Shown piece after piece: positions 58,240 through 64,000 of a stretch of 64,000 nucleotides of DNA (the stretch's first letter is position 1; every line of letters begins with the position of its first letter). The translations under genes were made by a program, and so were the position numbers. Source of the stretch: Halichoerus grypus (taxonomy: Eukaryota; Chordata; Mammalia; Carnivora; Phocidae); assembly GCF_964656455.1 (NCBI RefSeq), contig NC_135715.1:160796437-160860436 (forward strand), given 5' to 3'. The notes under the pieces are model-generated. The model was not told where the DNA came from, did not search any database, and was given only the letters and a program-made list of their open reading frames with translations.

Positions 58240-58780
58240 CTTTAGTCTTTCAAAGTTAATTATTTTTTTTAACTTTTTTTCTTTTTTCCTTTTTTCTTTT
58301 TTTTTGAATTTTTCTTTTTCCCTTTTTCAACCAACATCTTATCAATCCCTTTTTTAAAAAAAAAACATTTTTATTTTTCATTTTTAAAGTCATATTCTAT
58401 CCCTTCACAGTAGTTACCCATATTTTTGGCATATATATATAAGTTGTTCTCTCTTTAAAATCTTGAGATAGTTTCTTCTAACAGATCAAAATATACTCTA
58501 AATCTCTAGTGTATGGTTTTTTTCTACTCCCCTGCCTGATCACATTCCCTCCCTTTTTTCTTTCTTTTTTTTTTTTATCCTCTTTTCTTTTTTCAAACAA
58601 CTTATCAAATCCTTTTTTAAAATTTTTTATAATTTCCAACTTTACAGTCATATTCCATCCCTTCATCATATCAACCCTTATTTTTGTACATATATAAGTT
58701 TTTCTTTCTTTAAAATTTTGGGAGGGACTTTCTTTTAACAGACCAAAATACACCCAAAATCTAGTGTGTGGCACTGATCT
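58240..58780 (+). repeat. Two diverged tandem units in the L1 5'UTR
   Basis: Unit 1 (about 58,255-58,550) and unit 2 (about 58,555-58,800) share, in order: CAA-CTTATCAA, CCCTTTTTTAAA, AGTCATATTC-ATCCCTTCA, ATATATAAGT, TTTAAAAT-TTG, AACAGA-CAAAATA and ATCT-AGTGT-TGG, then CCTGATCA. They are separated and padded by T-rich runs. Confidence 0.75.
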
Positions 58781-59025
58781 ATAATCCAGCCTGATCATAT
58801 TTGATCACATTCTGTTTTTGTTTTGTTTTGTTTTGTTCTGCTTTTGTTTGTTTTTATCTTTATCTTTTTCTTTTTGTTTTTTTCTTTCCTTTTCTTTTTT
58901 CTCTCTTTCCCTTTCTTTTCCCACTGCTTCAGGTCTTTTCTGATTTGTTTAGAGTATATTTTCTGGGGACGTTGTTACCCTGCTAGCATTTTGTTCTCTC
59001 ATTAATCTATTCTCCTCTGCACAAA

Positions 59026-59922
59026 ATGACAAGACGGAAAAAATCACCTCAACAAAAAGAACAAGAGGTAGTACCGACTGCCAGGGACCTACTCAATACG
59101 GACATTAGTACGATGTCAGATCTAGAGTTCAGAATCATCACTTTAAAGATACTAGCTGGGCTTGAAAAAAACATGGAAGTTATTAGAGAAACCCTTTCTG
59201 GAGAAGTAAAAGAACTAAAATCTAACCAAGTAGAAATCAAAAAGGCTATCAATGAGGTGCAATCAAATATGGGGGCGCTAACTGCTAGGATAAATGAGGC
59301 AGAAGAAAGAATCAGTGAGATAGAAGACCAAATGATGGAAAATAAAGAAGCTGAGAAAAAGAGAGATAAACAACTACTGGATCACGAGGGCAGAATTCGA
59401 GAGATAAACGATACCATAAGACGAAACAACATTAGAATAATTGGGATCCCAGAAGAAGAAGAAAGAGAGAGAGGGGCAGAAGGTATAATGGAGCAAATTA
59501 TAGCAGAGAACTTCCCTAATTTGGGGAACGAAACAGGCATCAAAATCCAGGAAGCACAGAGAACCCCTCTCAAAATCAATAAAAATAGGTCAACACCCCG
59601 ACATCTAATAGTAAAACTTACAAGTCTCAGAGACAAAGAGAAAATCCTGAAAGCAGCTCGGGAGAAGAGACATGTAACCTACAATGGTAGAAACATTAGA
59701 TTGGCAACAGACTTATCCACAGAGACCTGGCAGGCCAGAAAGGACTGGCAGGACATATTCAGAGCACTAAATGAGAAAAATATGCAGCCAAGAATACTAT
59801 ATCCAGCTAGGCTGTCATTGAAAATTGAAGGAGAGATAAAAAGCTTCCAGGACAAACAAAAACTAAAGGAATTTGCAAACACGAAACCAGCCCTACAACA
59901 AATATTGAAAGGGGTCCTCTAA
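59026..59922 (+). CDS. L1 ORF1 protein (RNA-binding chaperone), 298 aa, intact
   Basis: ORF1p is the trimeric nucleic-acid chaperone that coats L1 RNA. The start MTRRKKSPQQKEQEV is basic. Residues about 40-125 form a coiled coil with heptads ([31 protein letters not shown]). An RRM-like segment follows around [12 protein letters not shown] (residues about 134-145), and then the C-terminal domain with TPRHLIVKLTS and LSTETWQARKDWQDIF. The frame is uninterrupted from ATG to stop. An 81-base intergenic spacer separates it from ORF2, as in other L1s. Confidence 0.95.
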   Translation: MTRRKKSPQQKEQEVVPTARDLLNTDISTMSDLEFRIITLKILAGLEKNMEVIRETLSGEVKELKSNQVEIKKAINEVQSNMGALTARINEAEERISEIEDQMMENKEAEKKRDKQLLDHEGRIREINDTIRRNNIRIIGIPEEEERERGAEGIMEQIIAENFPNLGNETGIKIQEAQRTPLKINKNRSTPRHLIVKLTSLRDKEKILKAAREKRHVTYNGRNIRLATDLSTETWQARKDWQDIFRALNEKNMQPRILYPARLSLKIEGEIKSFQDKQKLKEFANTKPALQQILKGVL

Positions 59923-60003
59923 GCAAAGAGAGAGCCTAAAAGCAACATAGACCAGAAAGGAACACAAACAATATACAGTAACAGTCACTTTACAGGCAAT
60001 ACA

Positions 60004-63000
60004 ATGGCACTGAATTCCTATCTTTCAATAGTTACCCTGAATGTAAATGGGCTAAATGCCCCAATCAAAAGACACAGGCTATCAGATTGGATTAAAAAAC
60101 AAGACCCGTCGATATGCTGTCTGCAAGAGACTCATTTTAGACCCAAAGACTCCCCCAGATTGAAAGTGAGGGGGTGGAAAACCATTTACCATGTTAATGG
60201 ACACCAAAAGAAAGCTGGGGTGGCAATCCTTATATCAGACAAATTAGATTTTAAACCAAAGACTGTAATAAGAGATGAGGAAGGACACTATATCATACTT
60301 AAAGGGTCTATCCAACAAGAAGATCTAACAATGGTAAATATCTATGCCCCTAACATGGGAGCAGCCAATTATATAAGGCAATTAATAACAAAAGCAAAGA
60401 AACACATCGACAACAATACAATAATAGTGGGGGACTTTAACACCCCCCTCACTGAAATGGACAGATCGTCTAAGCAAAAGATCAACAAGGAAATAAAGAC
60501 TTTAAATGACACACTGGACCAAATGGACTTCACAGACATCTTCAGAACATTCCATCCCAAAGCAACGGAATACACATTCTTCTCTAGTGCCCATGGAACA
60601 TTCTCCAGAATAGATCACATCCTAGGTCACAAATCAGGTCTCAACCGGTACCAGAAGATTGGGATCATCCCCTGCCTATTTTCAGACCACAATGCTTTGA
60701 AACTAGAACTCAATCACAAGAGGAAAGTCGGAAAGAACTCAAATACATGGAGGCTAAAGAGCATCCTACTGAAGAATGAATGGGTCAACCAGGAAATTAA
60801 AGAAGAATTAAAAAAATTCATGGAAACCAATGAAAATGAAAACACAACTATTCAAAATCTTTGGGATACAGCAAAGGCAGTCCTAAGAGGAAAGTATATA
60901 GCAATACAAGCCTTTCTCAAGAAACAAGAAAGGTCTCAAGTACACAACCTAACCCTACACCTAAAGGAGCTGGAGAAAGAACAGCAAATAAAGCCTAAAT
61001 CCAGCAGGAGAAGAGAAATAATAAAGATCAGAGCAGAAATCAATGAAATAGAAACCAAAACAACAGTAGAACAGATCAACGAAACTAGGAGCTGGTTCTT
61101 TGAAAGAATTAACAAGATTGATAAGCCCCTGGCCAGACTTATCAAGAAGAAAAGAGAAATGACCCAAATCAACAAAATCATGAATGAAAGAGGAGAAATC
61201 ACAACCAACACCAAAGAAATACAAACAATTATAAGAACATATTATGAGCAACTCTATGCCAGCAAATTAGATAACCTGGAAGTAATGGATGCATTCCTAG
61301 AGATGTATCAACTACCAAAACTGAACCAGGAAGAAATAGAACACCTGAACAGACCTATAACCACTAAGGAAATAGAAGCAGTCATCAAAAATCTCCCAAA
61401 ACACAAAAGCCCAGGGCCAGATGGCTTCCCAGGGGAACTCTACCAAACATTTAAAGAAGAATTAATACCTATCCTTCTGAAACTGTTCCAAAAAATAGAA
61501 ATGGAAGGAAAACTTCCAAACTCATTTTATGAGGCCAGCATTACCTTGATCCCAAAACCAGACAAAGACCCCATCAAAAAGGAGAATTACAGACCAATAT
61601 CCCTGATGAACATGGATGCAAAAATTCTCACCAAAATACTAGCCAATAGGATCCAACAGTACATTAAAAGGATTATTCACCACGACCAAGTGGGATTTAT
61701 CCCTGGGCTGCAAGGTTGGTTCAACATCCGCAAATCAATCAACGTGATACAATACATTAACAAAAGAAAGAACAAGAATCATATGATCCTCTCAATAGAT
61801 GCAGAAAAAGCATTTGACAAAATACAGCATCCTTTCTTGATCAAAACTCTTCAGAGTATAGGGATAGAGGGTACATACCTCAATATCATAAAAGCCATCT
61901 ATGAAAAACCTACAGCGAATATCATTCTCAATGGGGAAAAACTGAGAGCTTTCCCCCTAAGGTCAGGAACGCGGCAGGGATGTCCACTATCACCACTGCT
62001 ATTCAACATAGTATTGGAAGTCCTAGCCACAGCAATCAGACAACAAAAAGAAATCAAAGGCATCCAAATTGGCAAAGAAGAAGTCAAACTCTCACTCTTT
62101 GCAGATGATATGATACTTTATGTGGAAAATCCCAAAGACTCCACCCCAAAACTGCTAGAACTCATACAGGAATTCAGTCAAGTGGCAGGATATAAAATCA
62201 ATGCACAGAAGTCAGTGGCATTCCTATACACCAACAACAAGTCAGAAGAAAGAGAAATTAAGGAGTCGATCCCATTTACAATTGCACCCAAAACCATAAG
62301 ATACCTAGGAATAAATCTAACCAAAGAGGCAAAGGATCTGTACTCAGAAAACTATAAAATACTCATGGAAGAAATTGAGGAAGACACAACGAAATGGAAA
62401 AACGTTCCATGCTCATGGATTGGAAGAACAAATATTGTGAAGATGTCAATGCTACCTAGAGCAATCTACACATTCAATGCAATCCCCATCAAAATACCAT
62501 CCACTTTCTTCAAAGAAATGGAACAAATAATCCTAAAATTTGTATGGAACCAGAAAAGACCCCGCATAGCCAGAGCAATGTTGAAAAAGAAAAGCAAAGC
62601 TGGCGGCATCACAATTCCAGACTTCCAGCTCTACTACAAAGCTGTCATCATCAAGACAGTATGGTACTGGCACAAAAACAGACACATAGATCAATGGAAC
62701 AGAATAGAGAGCCCAGAAATGGACCCTCAACTATATGGTCAACTCATCTTTGACAAAGCAGGAAAGAATGTCCAATGGAAAAAAGACAGTCTCTTCAACA
62801 AATGGTGTTGGGAAAATTGGACAGCCACATGCAGAAGAATGAAACTGGACCATTTCCTAACACCACACACAAAAATAGACTCCAAATGGTTGAAAGACCT
62901 CAATGTGAGACAGGAGTCCATCAAAATCCTAAAGGAGAACACAGGCAGCAACCTCTTCGACCTCAGCCGCAGCAACTTCTTCCTAGAAACATCGCCAAAG

Positions 63001-63819
63001 GCAAGGGAAGCAAGGGCAAAAATGAACTATTGGGACTTCATCAAGATAAAAAGCTTTTGCAAAGCAAAGGAAACAGTCAACAAAACCAAAAGACAACTGA
63101 CAGAATGGGAGAAGATATTTGCAAATGACATATCAGATAAAGGGCTAGTATCCAAAATCTATAAAGAACTCATCAAACTCAACACCAAAAGAACAAAGAA
63201 TCCAATCAAGAAATGGGCAGAAGACATGAACAGACATTTTTCCAAAGAAGACATCCAAATGGCCAACAGACACATGAAAAAGTGTTCAATATCGCTCGGC
63301 ATCAGGGAAATCCAAATCAAAACCTCAATGAGATACCACCTCACACCAGTCAGAATGGCTAAAATTAACAAGTCAGGAAATGACAGATGTTGGCGGGGAT
63401 GCAGAGAAAGGGGAACCCTCCTACACTGTTGGTGGGAATGCAAGCTGGTGCAGCCACTCTGGAAAACAGTATGGAGGTTCCTCAAAAAGTTGAAAATAGA
63501 GCTACCATATGATCCAGCAATTGCACTACTGGGTATTTACCCCAAAGATACAAAAGTAGGGACCCGAAAGGCTACGTGCACCCCAATGTTTATAGCAGCA
63601 ATGTCCACAATAGCCAAACTGTGGAAAGAGCCAAGATGTCCATCAACAGATGAATGGATAAAGAAGATGTGGTATATATATACAATGGAATATTATGCAG
63701 CCATCAAAAGGAATAAGATCTTGCCATTTGCAACGACGTGGATGGAACTGGAGGGTATTATGCTGAGCGAAATAAGTCAAACAGAGAAAGACATGTATCA
63801 TATGACCTCACTGATATGA
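60004..63819 (+). CDS. L1 ORF2 protein (endonuclease and reverse transcriptase), 1271 aa, intact
   Basis: ORF2p nicks target DNA and reverse-transcribes L1 RNA. The N-terminal APE-like endonuclease has [17 protein letters not shown] and VGDFNTP, with the catalytic SDHN near residue 230. The reverse transcriptase has [20 protein letters not shown] and the catalytic FADD at residues 699-702. A Cys-rich C-terminus contains [18 protein letters not shown]. The length is close to the human 1275 residues. The first ATG (60004) lies just before [17 protein letters not shown], the usual start of the endonuclease. No disabling change is visible in the motifs checked. Confidence 0.96.
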   Translation: MALNSYLSIVTLNVNGLNAPIKRHRLSDWIKKQDPSICCLQETHFRPKDSPRLKVRGWKTIYHVNGHQKKAGVAILISDKLDFKPKTVIRDEEGHYIILKGSIQQEDLTMVNIYAPNMGAANYIRQLITKAKKHIDNNTIIVGDFNTPLTEMDRSSKQKINKEIKTLNDTLDQMDFTDIFRTFHPKATEYTFFSSAHGTFSRIDHILGHKSGLNRYQKIGIIPCLFSDHNALKLELNHKRKVGKNSNTWRLKSILLKNEWVNQEIKEELKKFMETNENENTTIQNLWDTAKAVLRGKYIAIQAFLKKQERSQVHNLTLHLKELEKEQQIKPKSSRRREIIKIRAEINEIETKTTVEQINETRSWFFERINKIDKPLARLIKKKREMTQINKIMNERGEITTNTKEIQTIIRTYYEQLYASKLDNLEVMDAFLEMYQLPKLNQEEIEHLNRPITTKEIEAVIKNLPKHKSPGPDGFPGELYQTFKEELIPILLKLFQKIEMEGKLPNSFYEASITLIPKPDKDPIKKENYRPISLMNMDAKILTKILANRIQQYIKRIIHHDQVGFIPGLQGWFNIRKSINVIQYINKRKNKNHMILSIDAEKAFDKIQHPFLIKTLQSIGIEGTYLNIIKAIYEKPTANIILNGEKLRAFPLRSGTRQGCPLSPLLFNIVLEVLATAIRQQKEIKGIQIGKEEVKLSLFADDMILYVENPKDSTPKLLELIQEFSQVAGYKINAQKSVAFLYTNNKSEEREIKESIPFTIAPKTIRYLGINLTKEAKDLYSENYKILMEEIEEDTTKWKNVPCSWIGRTNIVKMSMLPRAIYTFNAIPIKIPSTFFKEMEQIILKFVWNQKRPRIARAMLKKKSKAGGITIPDFQLYYKAVIIKTVWYWHKNRHIDQWNRIESPEMDPQLYGQLIFDKAGKNVQWKKDSLFNKWCWENWTATCRRMKLDHFLTPHTKIDSKWLKDLNVRQESIKILKENTGSNLFDLSRSNFFLETSPKAREARAKMNYWDFIKIKSFCKAKETVNKTKRQLTEWEKIFANDISDKGLVSKIYKELIKLNTKRTKNPIKKWAEDMNRHFSKEDIQMANRHMKKCSISLGIREIQIKTSMRYHLTPVRMAKINKSGNDRCWRGCRERGTLLHCWWECKLVQPLWKTVWRFLKKLKIELPYDPAIALLGIYPKDTKVGTRKATCTPMFIAAMSTIAKLWKEPRCPSTDEWIKKMWYIYTMEYYAAIKRNKILPFATTWMELEGIMLSEISQTEKDMYHMTSLI

Positions 63820-64000
63820 GGAATTCTTAATCTCAGGAAACAAACTGAGGGTTGCTGGAGTGGGGGGTGGGGTGGGAGGGATGGGGTGACTGGGTGATGG
63901 ACACTGGGGAGGGTATGTGTTCTGGTAAGCGCTGTGAATTGTGCAAGACTGTTGAATCTCAGATCTGTACCTCTGAAACAAATAATGCAATATATGTTAA
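63820..64000 (+). other. L1 3'UTR with G-rich tract (cut by window edge)
   Basis: After the ORF2 stop the sequence has the L1 3'UTR pattern seen also at 42,176-42,430. The G-run series at 63862-63886 (runs of 6, 4, 3, 3 and 4 G) could form a quadruplex, a recurrent feature of L1 3'UTRs. The poly(A) tail is not reached. Confidence 0.85.

Larger units (their letters stand above)
57171..59025 (+). promoter_or_regulatory. L1 5'UTR with internal promoter region
   Basis: It has two parts. The first kilobase is GC-rich and CpG-rich (57,171-58,200), as expected for an L1 internal promoter, with AAGATGGCGG at 57183-57192. The remainder (58,240-58,990) is extremely T/C-rich and contains two diverged copies of a roughly 260-base unit. 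Promoter function is inferred from family knowledge. Confidence 0.75.
57171..64000 (+). mobile_element. Near-complete L1 retrotransposon with intact ORF1 and ORF2
   Basis: The element starts GGGGGGCGGAGCAAGATGGC, the usual L1 5' end with a YY1-type AAGATGGCGG. It has a GC-rich 5'UTR to about 58,200, then a T-rich stretch, ORF1 at 59026-59922, an 81-base spacer, ORF2 at 60004-63819, and a 3'UTR that runs off the right edge before its poly(A). Neither ORF has a stop or frameshift. It is antisense to ALS2, in an intron upstream of the 54900-55031 exon. The left junction falls inside a MIR. Intact ORFs suggest a young and possibly competent copy; the 3' target-site duplication is outside the window. 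Confidence 0.95.

Overview
This is a eukaryotic, mammalian window: two multi-exon genes with GT-AG introns embedded in transposon-rich DNA. The dominant young SINE is the tRNA-derived carnivore SINEC type, with a 5' box reading CCTGGGTGGCTCAG and a CT-rich, (AAATA)n-TCTTT tail. Its sequence is unlike the canid and felid subfamilies as I know them. I therefore infer an arctoid carnivoran (bear, seal, mustelid or relative); the species cannot be fixed from this window.

Both genes lie on the minus strand, in the order known from human 2q33 (MPP4 next to ALS2). MPP4, a photoreceptor MAGUK scaffold, occupies about 1-24,015. Eleven coding exons were placed by conserved peptide, splice sites and phase: N-terminus, two L27 regions, PDZ, SH3 and an 18-nt microexon at 99-116. 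The HOOK and guanylate-kinase exons lie beyond the left edge. About 24,020-30,590 is intergenic and holds old repeats and a long inverted repeat. ALS2 (alsin, a RAB5/RAC1 exchange factor) enters from the right edge. Twenty-one exons between 55,031 and 31,888 encode the last 797 residues: end of the DH domain, PH, MORN repeats and VPS9. The phases join without a break. Its 3'UTR runs to a poly(A) signal near 30,606. The upstream ALS2 exons lie to the right, beyond 64,000.

Mobile DNA fills most of the rest. A near-complete L1 with intact ORF1 and ORF2 runs from 57,171 to the right edge, antisense inside an ALS2 intron. A decayed L1 (about 15,675-21,160) lies antisense in an MPP4 intron. An older, rearranged L1 occupies about 45,400-49,075. 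There are also a twin-primed L1, several L1 3' stubs, fourteen SINEC copies (many with target-site duplications), MIR, L2, a Tigger-like DNA element, LTRs and microsatellites.

I found no new enzymatic or defence system, CRISPR array or RNA gene. The items worth a second look are the intact L1 and its expanded 5'UTR, the missing human-type MPP4 start codon, the MPP4 GC-AG intron and microexon, a NAGNAG acceptor in ALS2, a shuffled L1 fragment flanked by 29-bp direct repeats, and the inverted repeat upstream of MPP4.
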